A stretch of 64,000 bases of DNA from Bacteroidota bacterium (GTDB lineage: Bacteria > Bacteroidota > Bacteroidia > Bacteroidales > Lentimicrobiaceae), in assembly GCA_023441805.1 (NCBI GenBank), contig JAEZNO010000021.1:62001-126000 (forward strand), given 5' to 3'. The position numbers and the translations under genes are program-made. Of this stretch, positions 9,443-17,961 are shown one piece after another. Each line of letters opens with the position of its first letter. Positions within the stretch are counted from its first letter, which is position 1. The notes under the pieces were generated by a model. The model was not told the DNA's origin and made no database searches. It was given only the letters and a program-made list of their open reading frames with translations.

Positions 9443-11879
9443 GACCAGTATGAAAAAGATGACCCCTCACCTAGTGGCAATAGTCATTATGGTCATTTTA
9501 GCTTTTGCTTATTTTCACCCACTATTAGAAGGTAAAAGGCTATTTCAATCAGATACAGCTCACTGGCAAGGAATGTCAAAAGAGATATCTGATTACCGCC
9601 AGGCTACCGGAAAAGAGGCTTTATGGACTAATAGTATGTTTGGAGGGATGCCGGCATATCAAATTTCAGTGAAATATACATCCAATTTGGTTGGTTATCT
9701 TGATTATCTTTTCAAACTGGGTCTCCCCCACCCTGCGGGTTATCTGTTTCTTTATTTTATTGGCTTTTATATTCTATTGATCAGCTTACGTGTCAATCCC
9801 TGGCTGGCAATTGGGGGTGCAATAGCATATGCTTTTTCATCCTATTTCCTTATTATTCTTGAAGCTGGTCATAATAGCAAAGCTCACGCAATAGGCTATA
9901 TTGCACCTGTAATTGCAGGGATAATTCTTACATACCGGGGAAAACTATTCCTGGGCAGTATAATGACAGCACTATTCCTTTCACTTGAAATTAGAGCTAA
10001 TCATCTCCAAATCACCTATTATCTGTTAATAATTTTATTGTTCCTCATCCTCTTCATCTTTATAGACTCTATCAAGAACAAAAAAATTGATTATTTCTTG
10101 AAAGCTAGCGGATTGCTTTTCTTGGCCGCTGTACTTGCTATAGGAACTAACATAGCAAGCTTATGGGCTACTTATGAATATGGTAAAGACACTATCAGAG
10201 GGAAGACGGAACTTACTAGTAAAAAAGAAAACAGGACTTCAGGATTGGATAAGGATTATGCTGTACAATGGAGTTACGGTAAAGGTGAGACTTTCTCGCT
10301 TATGATTCCTAACATTAAGGGAGGTGCCACAGATGCTTTAGGAAATGATGATAAGGCTTTTCGCAATATCGATCCTCAAATCGCAAATACTCTGGCAGGA
10401 CAAAATCATTATTGGGGTGACCAACCGTTTACATCCGGACCTGTCTACCTGGGAGCAATAATAATTTTCCTGTTTATTCTAGGATTGTTTGTCACTAAGG
10501 GCAATACAAGATGGTGGCTCTTAGCAATTACAATCCTGTCAATATTACTCTCTTGGGGTAAGAACTTCATGCCTCTTACAGATTTCTTTTTAGATTACAT
10601 ACCGGCATATAATAAATTCAGGGCGGTGTCAATGATCCTTGTTATTGCAAATTTTGCAATACCATTATTAGCGATTCTCGCGCTTCAGTCTTTAATTGAA
10701 AATCCTGAAAAACTAAATAAAGACAAGAAGCCACTATGGATATCACTAGGTGCAACCGGTGGACTTGCTCTCTTATTTTACTTGTTACCAGGTACATTCT
10801 TCTCTTTTATAAGTGAAGCAGAAGAATTAAACTTTCAAATTCAAAGAGCAACTCTTGATAGTAGTCAATTGCAACAATTCAATACTATAATCGCTAGTCT
10901 GGAGCAGGCACGTATCAACATCTACAAAGCTGACACATTAAGAAGCCTTTTACTTATTTTAGGTATGGCTGCATCAATTCTTATCTATATTTCAGGAAAA
11001 ATAAAGAAGGAATATTTCGTTGCGGTTTTCGCCTTGCTTGTTATTATAGACATGGTTCCGGTTGCTTCAAGATATCTCAACAAAGAAGATTTTCAATCTA
11101 AATCAAAAGTAACTTCTCCTTATCAACCAACTCAGGCAGATAAAATCATTCTTAAAGATAAAGACCCAAATTTTAGGGTGTTCAATTTAACAGTAAGTCC
11201 CTTTAATGATGCCAGCACTTCATACTTCCATAAGAGCATCGGTGGATACCATGGTGCAAAATTGAGAAGGTACCAGGAGGTGATTGATCATCACATCATG
11301 AAGAACAATGTTAATGTACTTAACATGCTAAACACTAAGTACTTCATTGTTCCGGGCCAAAATAGGGAACCTCAGATTCAGGTTAACTTTGATGCACTTG
11401 GTAATGCATGGTTTGTTAATGAATATAAAGTCGTAAATAATGCTGATGAAGAAATTGAGGCCTTAACTGATTTCAATCCGGCAACAACAGCTATCGTTGA
11501 TAAACGATTTATGAATGCAGTAAATGATTTCAAGTCAGAAATTGATACAACTGCATCAGTTGTACTTAATCACTATGAACCAAATAGATTGAAGTATGAG
11601 TTCGAGAGCAAATTTGATCAATTTACAGTATTCTCTGAAATCTATTATGATAAAGGTTGGAATGCTTATATCGATGGGAAGCCCTCACCGCATTTTAGAG
11701 TTAATTACATCTTGAGGGCAATGATAATCCCTGCCGGTAAACACAACATAGAATTTAAATTTGAACCTACAGTTTACTATACCGGGAATACAATCTCGAT
11801 AATAAGCTCAATCATATTAATTCTTTCGGTAGGCTTCTATATTTTTTCTTCTTTCCGAAAAGAAAAGATTAAGGCTTAA
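9435..11879 (+). CDS. YfhO-family multi-spanning membrane protein
   Basis: This 814-residue polytopic membrane protein has about a dozen hydrophobic helices in the first 560 residues. The large C-terminal soluble part, probably periplasmic, contains the conserved SYFHKSIGGYHGAKLRRYQE block and ends with one more helix. YfhO proteins are GT-C-like and in Firmicutes are linked to glycosylation of lipoteichoic acid; the Bacteroidota members are uncharacterised. The neighbouring glycosyltransferase gene supports a role in moving sugars across the inner membrane. The start is chosen at the ATG overlapping the DUF4834 stop; a second in-frame ATG lies six codons later. Confidence 0.9.
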   Translation: MNKTSMKKMTPHLVAIVIMVILAFAYFHPLLEGKRLFQSDTAHWQGMSKEISDYRQATGKEALWTNSMFGGMPAYQISVKYTSNLVGYLDYLFKLGLPHPAGYLFLYFIGFYILLISLRVNPWLAIGGAIAYAFSSYFLIILEAGHNSKAHAIGYIAPVIAGIILTYRGKLFLGSIMTALFLSLEIRANHLQITYYLLIILLFLILFIFIDSIKNKKIDYFLKASGLLFLAAVLAIGTNIASLWATYEYGKDTIRGKTELTSKKENRTSGLDKDYAVQWSYGKGETFSLMIPNIKGGATDALGNDDKAFRNIDPQIANTLAGQNHYWGDQPFTSGPVYLGAIIIFLFILGLFVTKGNTRWWLLAITILSILLSWGKNFMPLTDFFLDYIPAYNKFRAVSMILVIANFAIPLLAILALQSLIENPEKLNKDKKPLWISLGATGGLALLFYLLPGTFFSFISEAEELNFQIQRATLDSSQLQQFNTIIASLEQARINIYKADTLRSLLLILGMAASILIYISGKIKKEYFVAVFALLVIIDMVPVASRYLNKEDFQSKSKVTSPYQPTQADKIILKDKDPNFRVFNLTVSPFNDASTSYFHKSIGGYHGAKLRRYQEVIDHHIMKNNVNVLNMLNTKYFIVPGQNREPQIQVNFDALGNAWFVNEYKVVNNADEEIEALTDFNPATTAIVDKRFMNAVNDFKSEIDTTASVVLNHYEPNRLKYEFESKFDQFTVFSEIYYDKGWNAYIDGKPSPHFRVNYILRAMIIPAGKHNIEFKFEPTVYYTGNTISIISSIILILSVGFYIFSSFRKEKIKA

Positions 11880-11933
11880 CTCGATTATAGGACTACAAAT
11901 AAATATTTGCATTTTCATTCATAGATTAATGTA

Positions 11934-13253
11934 ATGCCATCAAGAGTACTAATAATAACATACTACTGGCCACCGAGTGGAGGTGCAGGTGTTCAACGAT
12001 GGTTGAAGTTTGTTAAATATTTTAGGAAATTTGATTGGGAACCGGTCATTTACACTCCTTTAAATCCGGAATATCCTGCAATTGACAATACACTGATTGA
12101 TGATGTTCCATTAAATTTAGAAATAATTCAAACTCCCATCTGGGAGCCTTATCAATTGTACAAAAAGCTTACAGGCAAAAACTCTGACGAGAAAGTAAAT
12201 GCGTCAGGTTTTATAAGCGAAAAAGCCAATCCTGGTGTTATTCAAAAAGCATCACTTTGGTTAAGAGGTAACTTCTTTATTCCTGATGCAAGGAAGTTCT
12301 GGATTAAACCTTCAGTAAAATTCCTTACTGAATGGCTACCTTCACATAAGATCGATGCGATAGTATCAACAGGGCCACCACATTCAATGCACTTAATAGC
12401 TATGGCAGTCAATGAAAAGACAAAGATTCCATGGTTAGCTGATTTTAGAGATCCCTGGACAAATATTGATTTTTACAAGGATCTGAATTTAACTAAGTCA
12501 AGTGACAAACTTCATCATAAATTAGAACTTGAAGTGCTCACTAAAGCTGATAAAGTAGTTGTCATCAGCAATTCAATGAAGAGTGATTTTCTAGAAATAA
12601 AAGATCGTGAATATTTAGTTATCACTAACGGATTTGACAGTGATGATACTAACACCTCAACAGTAAAGCCTGATAGTAAATTTTCAATTTCTCACATAGG
12701 CTCAATGGCTAGTTCACGAAACCCTGTTATGTTATGGGAAGCATTAAAGGATTTAAAGGATTTAATTCCGGGATTTAATGATAATTTAGTGATAAAGCTC
12801 GTTGGTACTATTGATTTTCAAGTTCTTCAATCCATTGACAAGGCAGGCTTAACAGAAAATCTTGACAAGATTGAATACAGACCCCATAATGAAATTATTA
12901 CTCTTCAAAAACAATCGCGTGTACTATTATTGGTTATAAATGATACTCCCAATGCAAAAGTTATCTTGCCAGGCAAATTCTTTGAATATTTAGTATCAGG
13001 TAGACCCATATTATGTATTGGACCAACGGACGGCGATGCTGCCAAAATCATAGCTGAAACCGGCTCAGGGTATGTAACACCCTATAATGATAGAAGGTTG
13101 ATTTTTGATACTGTTTTGAATCTATACAATCAATACTTATCTGACCAGGACTATATTACACCCAGTCAAGTATCGGGATTTTCAAGAGAAGCTCTAACTA
13201 AGAAAATGTCAGAAGTACTTAATGATCTAATAGAAAAACATCGAGTTGAATAA
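11934..13253 (+). CDS. Glycosyltransferase, GT4 family
   Basis: This 439-residue cytosolic glycosyltransferase has a GT-B fold. The N-terminal domain opens with VLIITYYWPPSGGAGVQRW, the donor/acceptor loop typical of GT4 proteins in Bacteroidota. The C-terminal domain has the nucleotide-sugar motif PGKFFEYLVSGRPILCIGP (about 344-362), the E-x7-E-like region of the family. The gene follows the YfhO gene by 54 bases in the same direction, so a small surface-glycan operon is plausible. Donor and acceptor cannot be told from sequence. Confidence 0.92.
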   Translation: MPSRVLIITYYWPPSGGAGVQRWLKFVKYFRKFDWEPVIYTPLNPEYPAIDNTLIDDVPLNLEIIQTPIWEPYQLYKKLTGKNSDEKVNASGFISEKANPGVIQKASLWLRGNFFIPDARKFWIKPSVKFLTEWLPSHKIDAIVSTGPPHSMHLIAMAVNEKTKIPWLADFRDPWTNIDFYKDLNLTKSSDKLHHKLELEVLTKADKVVVISNSMKSDFLEIKDREYLVITNGFDSDDTNTSTVKPDSKFSISHIGSMASSRNPVMLWEALKDLKDLIPGFNDNLVIKLVGTIDFQVLQSIDKAGLTENLDKIEYRPHNEIITLQKQSRVLLLVINDTPNAKVILPGKFFEYLVSGRPILCIGPTDGDAAKIIAETGSGYVTPYNDRRLIFDTVLNLYNQYLSDQDYITPSQVSGFSREALTKKMSEVLNDLIEKHRVE

Positions 13254-13277
13254 GAATTTTCATCCAATCCTTTCAAT

Positions 13278-14276
13278 CTATATCTGAATTTTTGGCTCCT
13301 TTTTCAAAATATTACTGATGAACTTTTTCACATCATAATTGCCACTAAACACCTTATTAAGCTCATTCAACATCAAAAAGCTCTCGCAATCAGTATTGAG
13401 CAATTGCAGTTTTTCAGTAATAATTTCAACTGCAATCCTACCCTCTAAAACTACCTTACCTGAAATATCTTCAGAAAAGAATCCTTTCCCAATAAGCAAA
13501 CCCAACGTGCGATTACGACTAAGGTCATTAAGAGCGGTAAGTCCAAAATCGCCAATTCCGCAATATCTGAAAATAGTTTCCTGTTTTCCTCCAAATAGTA
13601 GTAATAACTGGAGCATCTCGTTTAGTGCTCTGGTGAAAATTAAAAACCGAAGATTAGGAGAATTGAAATGTGCATCTACTATTCCAATAATTATTGCATA
13701 AATATTCTTTAATATGCTAAGTATCTCAACACCTACGACATCTGATGAATAATCGATATGTATTACCGTATTCTTAAAGATATCTTGTAATTTGACATAA
13801 ATATCATAGTCCTCAGCACCCACAGTCATAGCTGTCGGCATATTGTTAATCAATTCCCGTGCGAAAGTTGGGCCTTTAAGACTACATACCTTATTACCGA
13901 CAATGGTTTTCAAATCGTCGACAATCGTTTCATTGTTAGATGCGAATCCCTTTGCGAGATTAACAATAATAGCATTAGGGTTAATTTCGCTTTGTACTTT
14001 CTTTATATAACCAATTATCGTTGATGAAGGTATAGCAAGAAAGATAAACTCAGCAGTATTAAGTACCGATTCGCTAATAGTAGCTTTTAACCTTTTATCA
14101 AGATGAATTTGTGGGAAATAGGTTTTATTGATATGAGAGGAATTGATATCATCAACTACTTCTTTTTCAATGGAAAGAAGGTTTACATTCAAATGATCAT
14201 GTATTACTAATGCTTGTCCTAGCGCAGTTCCAATCGAACCTGCACCAGCAATACAAATATTCCGGATAGGGGTCAT
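13278..14276 (-). CDS. gpsA: NAD(P)H-dependent glycerol-3-phosphate dehydrogenase
   Basis: It reduces dihydroxyacetone phosphate to sn-glycerol-3-phosphate for phospholipid synthesis. It has 332 residues. The Rossmann motif GAGSIGTALGQAL is at about 10-22, the NLAKGFA motif and LKGPTFARELINNMPTA are as in GpsA, and the catalytic lysine lies in SILKNIYAI (about 190). The C-terminal block CGIGDFGLTALNDLSRNR matches the family. The segment after the catalytic lysine (FNSPNLRFLIFTRALNEM) departs from the usual N-x-A/TRGL pattern, so this is a divergent member. It is the last gene of a minus-strand run. Confidence 0.88.
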   Translation of the reverse strand: MTPIRNICIAGAGSIGTALGQALVIHDHLNVNLLSIEKEVVDDINSSHINKTYFPQIHLDKRLKATISESVLNTAEFIFLAIPSSTIIGYIKKVQSEINPNAIIVNLAKGFASNNETIVDDLKTIVGNKVCSLKGPTFARELINNMPTAMTVGAEDYDIYVKLQDIFKNTVIHIDYSSDVVGVEILSILKNIYAIIIGIVDAHFNSPNLRFLIFTRALNEMLQLLLLFGGKQETIFRYCGIGDFGLTALNDLSRNRTLGLLIGKGFFSEDISGKVVLEGRIAVEIITEKLQLLNTDCESFLMLNELNKVFSGNYDVKKFISNILKKEPKIQI

Positions 14277-14294
14277 TTATATAGAAATTTCCTG

Positions 14295-14302
14295 CAAAGA
14301 TA
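14295..14302 (-). promoter_or_regulatory. Promoter -7 box upstream of gpsA
   Basis: On the minus strand TATCTTTG (14302-14295) matches TAnnTTTG and lies 18 bases before the gpsA ATG, in the 26-base gap after the YihY gene. No -33 element is visible, so an internal promoter is only possible. Confidence 0.35.
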
Positions 14303-15277
14303 TTACAAACTATTGAAGCTACGCCTCGCAACAGATATTGATGAATTCAATTCCCATCCAAGTAAGATTATCATTGAATTGAAATACAGCCACAACATGA
14401 ATATTATCAAAGTCCCGATAGAACCGTAAAGAGTATTATAACTGGCAAAATTATTCACATAATAATTAAAGCCTATTGAAGTTGCAATAAATAAAATAGT
14501 TGCTAACGTAGATCCTGCAGTAATAAAACGATATCTGTGTTTGACTGTAGGGGCAAAGTAGTACAATACACTAAATGCGAAAAACAATAAGGCAATTGTT
14601 ATTATCCACTTTGCTGCACCGATGAGATTTAATGTGAGCCAGTCTGTAAGAAGTCCAATTTCTTCAATCCAATTAATTACAATTGGCCCGAATGTTATAA
14701 GACCTATAGCTAAGATTACTAAAATAGCCAGTACAAATACAAGAAAAATCGAGATCATTCGCTGTTTGAAAGCCGATCGTGTTTCAACTGTATAATAAGT
14801 TTTATTGAAAGCGTCAATCATACTATTGACACTGTTAGTTGCAAAGAACATAGCTAATAAGAAACCAACTGAAAGCAATCCTCCTCTTGGACGCTTGATT
14901 ATATCAAATAATGTCTCTTGCACAGCCTCATAAGTTTGCATCGGTATGAACTCTCTGAGAAGATTTAATAGATTATCCTGAAAGTTGTGTATTGGAATGT
15001 ACGGTATCAGTGTAAAGAAGAAAATTACAGCAGGAAAAATAGCCAGGAAAAAATTGAATGCCAAAGCAGCTGCTCGTGTTGATATATCACCTTTCTTAAT
15101 CCCATTATAGAAGAAGACTGCTACATCATAAAGTGGAACTCTATCAAAACCAGGAATAATGATCCTTTTTGTCCATAAAATAAAGGTAGTCACAGGTCGG
15201 CTGGAAATAATACCAGACCATAGTTTAGTGAGCCAGGTATTAATATATAAAGCTATCTTCTCCACGTTAAATTTCAA
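14303..15277 (-). CDS. YihY/virulence factor BrkB family membrane protein
   Basis: This 324-residue inner-membrane protein has about six hydrophobic helices. The family hallmarks are KGDISTRAAALAFNFFLAIFPAVIFFFTLIPYIP, TNSVNSMIDAFNKTYY and the C-terminal NNFASYNTLYGSIGTLIIFMLWLYF (given here as positions about 60-95, 150-165 and 270-295). Members were once mis-assigned as RNase BN; the true function is unsettled. It sits 68 bases downstream of nadC and 26 bases upstream of gpsA on the same strand. Confidence 0.92.
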   Translation of the reverse strand: MKFNVEKIALYINTWLTKLWSGIISSRPVTTFILWTKRIIIPGFDRVPLYDVAVFFYNGIKKGDISTRAAALAFNFFLAIFPAVIFFFTLIPYIPIHNFQDNLLNLLREFIPMQTYEAVQETLFDIIKRPRGGLLSVGFLLAMFFATNSVNSMIDAFNKTYYTVETRSAFKQRMISIFLVFVLAILVILAIGLITFGPIVINWIEEIGLLTDWLTLNLIGAAKWIITIALLFFAFSVLYYFAPTVKHRYRFITAGSTLATILFIATSIGFNYYVNNFASYNTLYGSIGTLIIFMLWLYFNSMIILLGWELNSSISVARRSFNSL

Positions 15278-15345
15278 CCTGTTAGTGTACTATATTAACC
15301 TTTAATTATGATTATTCCATACAGCTCAACAATTATTATAATTTT

Positions 15346-16191
15346 CTAGAAAGCTTTTAGACTCATATCCAAGCTCTTGATTTGATGTGTTAGTGCACCT
15401 ACGGAAATAAAATCCACACCTGTTTCAGCAAATGATCTTACTGTCTCAAGATTGATACCTCCTGAAGCCTCAGTTTCATATCTACCCCCGATCAGCTTAA
15501 CCGCCTTTCGTAAATCATCTGTTGAATAGTTATCCAGCATTATCCGATGAACTTTTCCGATTTCCAGTACCTGCTTTAATTCGCTAAAATTCCGAACCTC
15601 GACCTCTATCTTAAGTCTTAAATTGTGTTGATCAAGATAATTAACAACTGAAGTTATCGCCTTTTCAACTCCTCCGGCAAAATCAATATGGTTGTCTTTT
15701 ATCATAATCATATCATACAATCCGAAACGATGATTATGCCCTCCTCCATGAATCACAGCCTGTTTTTCTACTTCACGCAATAATGGTGTAGTTTTTCTTG
15801 TATCTAAAATTTTTGTATGAAGGCCCTTCAACTTATTCACATACAATGATGTAGCTGTTGCAATTCCACTCATACGTTGCATAAAATTCAGTACAAGACG
15901 CTCAGCTTTTAAGATTGAAATAGAAGGCCCATACACTTCAAATGCTATATCCCCACGATAAATCTTACTCCCATCTTGTAAAAAGGTGTTCATCTTGATT
16001 GTCGGGTCAACTTTCCGAAAAACCAACTTCGCAACTTCAATTCCTGATAAGATGCCTTCCTGTTTAACAATAAGATGAGCTCTACCTGTATTTGTTGAAT
16101 CAATAGTCGATTGTGAGGTATGATCTCCATCACCGATATCTTCAATCAAAGCATACTCGATAATAGAGTCAATACTTAAAGGTTGTTTCAT
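15346..16191 (-). CDS. nadC: Nicotinate-nucleotide pyrophosphorylase (carboxylating)
   Basis: It converts quinolinate and PRPP to nicotinate mononucleotide in de novo NAD synthesis. It has 281 residues, the normal length. Recognisable motifs are EDIGDGDHTSQSTI near the N-terminus, the substrate-binding LNFMQRMSGIATATS, DTRKTTPLLREVEKQAVIHGGG (about 133-154), the IKDNHI motif, and EVEVRNFSEL. The C-terminal ASGGINLETVRSFAETGVDFISVG completes the barrel. The DUF4783 gene lies just 10 bases upstream and is probably co-transcribed. Confidence 0.96.
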   Translation of the reverse strand: MKQPLSIDSIIEYALIEDIGDGDHTSQSTIDSTNTGRAHLIVKQEGILSGIEVAKLVFRKVDPTIKMNTFLQDGSKIYRGDIAFEVYGPSISILKAERLVLNFMQRMSGIATATSLYVNKLKGLHTKILDTRKTTPLLREVEKQAVIHGGGHNHRFGLYDMIMIKDNHIDFAGGVEKAITSVVNYLDQHNLRLKIEVEVRNFSELKQVLEIGKVHRIMLDNYSTDDLRKAVKLIGGRYETEASGGINLETVRSFAETGVDFISVGALTHQIKSLDMSLKAF

Positions 16192-16201
16192 ATAAGTTTA
16201 A

Positions 16202-16627
16202 TTATTCTTCCCTGATTTCAAATTTGAGCTGATGTATCAGTTGTTGTCCATCAATTGGTTTACTTAAATAGTATGTCCTGAATGACAGTGTTTTACTTTT
16301 GAAGGTTCCAATTGCATATAATGATCCATCATTAGAATTTCCTTTATGATTTATAGTAAAAGAAACAGGTGGGTATTTAAGAAAAAAACTCTTCATAATC
16401 TGCTCAGCCTGAACTTTACTATATGTGCCCTCACTGGCAGGAATTGTTAAGTCTATTGAATTATTGAAGAATTTGGATAATTCAATACACGATCCATCTT
16501 GAATCGCTTTGGAGATTTTTGTATGAATTTCCTGTGCTTTAACATTACCCATCACAAGTGTGGTGAAAATTAGATAGATAAGTATATTACCAATAGATTT
16601 CACCAGCTTGCGGCTTTTATTGTCCAT
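16202..16627 (-). CDS. DUF4783 family exported protein
   Basis: This 141-residue protein has an N-terminal signal or anchor segment (about 10-32, ending VKAQE) and a small alpha/beta domain of the NTF2-like type. It matches the DUF4783 family, found almost only in Bacteroidota and of unknown function. Conserved features are LTIPASEGTYSKVQAEQIMKSFF and YAIGTFKSKTLSFRTYYL. It is directly upstream of nadC (10-base gap), a pairing that could reflect only promoter sharing. Confidence 0.85.
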   Translation of the reverse strand: MDNKSRKLVKSIGNILIYLIFTTLVMGNVKAQEIHTKISKAIQDGSCIELSKFFNNSIDLTIPASEGTYSKVQAEQIMKSFFLKYPPVSFTINHKGNSNDGSLYAIGTFKSKTLSFRTYYLSKPIDGQQLIHQLKFEIREE

Positions 16628-16744
16628 GATATTCTTAGATTATTGGGTTATAATACTATACAAAAACTGCACCAACATTTCTTTTACACTTATAATCTTT
16701 ATGCAAATATAGTCAACCACTAAGGAAAAAACTACTTTTGTAGC

Positions 16745-17218
16745 ATGAAAATCACTTTACTCACTGTTGGTAAAACTGACCAATCGTATCTTATCGAAGG
16801 TATGAAGATTTATTATGAACGACTAAAACACTACATCAAATTTGAGACCATAGAAATCCAAACTCCTAAAAGTTTAAAGAGCTTAAACCCAAATCAGCTT
16901 AAAGAATCTGAAGGTAAACTTATTCTAAAACAATCAGCAGACGTTGACATGTTAATCCTCCTCGATGAAAAAGGCACTCAGTATACCTCTGAAGGATTTG
17001 CTTCATGGATACAGAAAACAATGAACTCAGGTATCAAACATTTGGTGTTTGTTGTAGGAGGTGCATACGGGTTCTCAGAAGAAGTCTATTCAGCAGCTTC
17101 TGGTCAAATGGCCCTCTCTAAAATGACTTTCTCACATCAAATGGCCAGGTTATTTTTTGTAGAACAACTATACAGAGCTTTCACTATTTTAAGGAATGAA
17201 CCTTATCACAATTCTTAA
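16745..17218 (+). CDS. rlmH: 23S rRNA (pseudouridine1915-N3)-methyltransferase RlmH
   Basis: This SPOUT-class methyltransferase modifies pseudouridine 1915 of 23S rRNA in helix 69. The length of 157 residues is standard. The knot region is well conserved: LDEKGTQYTSEGFASWI, FVVGGAYGFSEEV, and the C-terminal block SKMTFSHQMARLFFVEQLYRA ending RNEPYHNS. The ATG is preceded by TACTTTTG only 5 bases away, so if that is the promoter the leader would be almost absent. rdgB follows 24 bases later. Confidence 0.96.
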   Translation: MKITLLTVGKTDQSYLIEGMKIYYERLKHYIKFETIEIQTPKSLKSLNPNQLKESEGKLILKQSADVDMLILLDEKGTQYTSEGFASWIQKTMNSGIKHLVFVVGGAYGFSEEVYSAASGQMALSKMTFSHQMARLFFVEQLYRAFTILRNEPYHNS

Positions 17219-17241
17219 ATCTTAATTTTTCCTCTCTGTCT

Positions 17242-17817
17242 ATGAAGTCAATGATATTTGTCACAAATAATAAGAATAAAATTGTTGAAGCATCTCAAAT
17301 ATTACACGATAAATATAACCTTATCTCACTTAAAGATGTGAACATAGTTGAGGATATCCCTGAGACTTCTCAAACCATTGAAGGCAATGCATCGCAAAAA
17401 GCATGGTACATTTATAATAAACTACATTGCGATTGTTTTGCTGATGATACAGGCTTAGAAGTTGAAGCACTCAATGGAGAACCAGGAGTTTATTCAGCAC
17501 GATATGCAGGTGATAATCATGATTTTAATCTCAACATTGATAAACTACTCTCCAATCTCAAAGGAATAGATAATCGGAGTGCCAGATTTAGAACCGTAAT
17601 CTCATTAATTCTTGATGGACAGGAAATCCAATTTGAAGGAATTCTAAATGGTAAAATAACAGATTTCAGAAAAGGAACTAATGGTTTCGGTTATGATCCG
17701 GTTTTTATCCCCGAAAATTACACCAAAACACTTGCTGAATTACCTCCTGAAGAAAAAAACAGGATCAGTCATAGAGCAATTGCACTTAAAAAGATGACTG
17801 ACTTCCTGTTCAAATAA
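17242..17817 (+). CDS. rdgB: Non-canonical purine NTP pyrophosphatase (Ham1/RdgB)
   Basis: It hydrolyses dITP, ITP and XTP to monophosphates and so keeps deaminated purines out of DNA and RNA. It has 191 residues. Motifs seen are FVTNNKNKIVEA at the N-terminus, the metal/catalytic block FADDTGLEVEALNGEPGVYSARYAG (about 73-97), GTNGFGYDPVFIPE (about 152-165), and the C-terminal KNRISHRAIALKKM. It is probably co-transcribed with rlmH and ends before a strong bidirectional terminator. Confidence 0.96.
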   Translation: MKSMIFVTNNKNKIVEASQILHDKYNLISLKDVNIVEDIPETSQTIEGNASQKAWYIYNKLHCDCFADDTGLEVEALNGEPGVYSARYAGDNHDFNLNIDKLLSNLKGIDNRSARFRTVISLILDGQEIQFEGILNGKITDFRKGTNGFGYDPVFIPENYTKTLAELPPEEKNRISHRAIALKKMTDFLFK

Positions 17818-17899
17818 ATAGTAACTTCTGAATCCTAGATTGCCTAAAGAAAAAGCATCTAATCAATTGAAATAGGAAACGCTACATTCGAGATATCCA

Positions 17900-17944
17900 A
17901 AATAAAGAGGTTCCTACTCAAATTCGATAGGAACCTCTTTATTT
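17900..17944. terminator. Bidirectional terminator between rdgB and the TonB receptor gene
   Basis: This is a perfect 16-bp inverted repeat (AAATAAAGAGGTTCCT at 17900-17915 and its complement at 17929-17944) with a 13-base loop. It lies between two convergent genes, with A and T tracts suited to termination on either strand. Confidence 0.88.
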
Positions 17945-17961
17945 CAAGTTGCTTAGCATTA

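Noticed and set aside
16733..16740. TACTTTTG as the rlmH promoter
   Set aside because: It lies only 5 bases before the ATG and has no -33 box, so it would give an essentially leaderless transcript; I could not support it enough to list as a feature.
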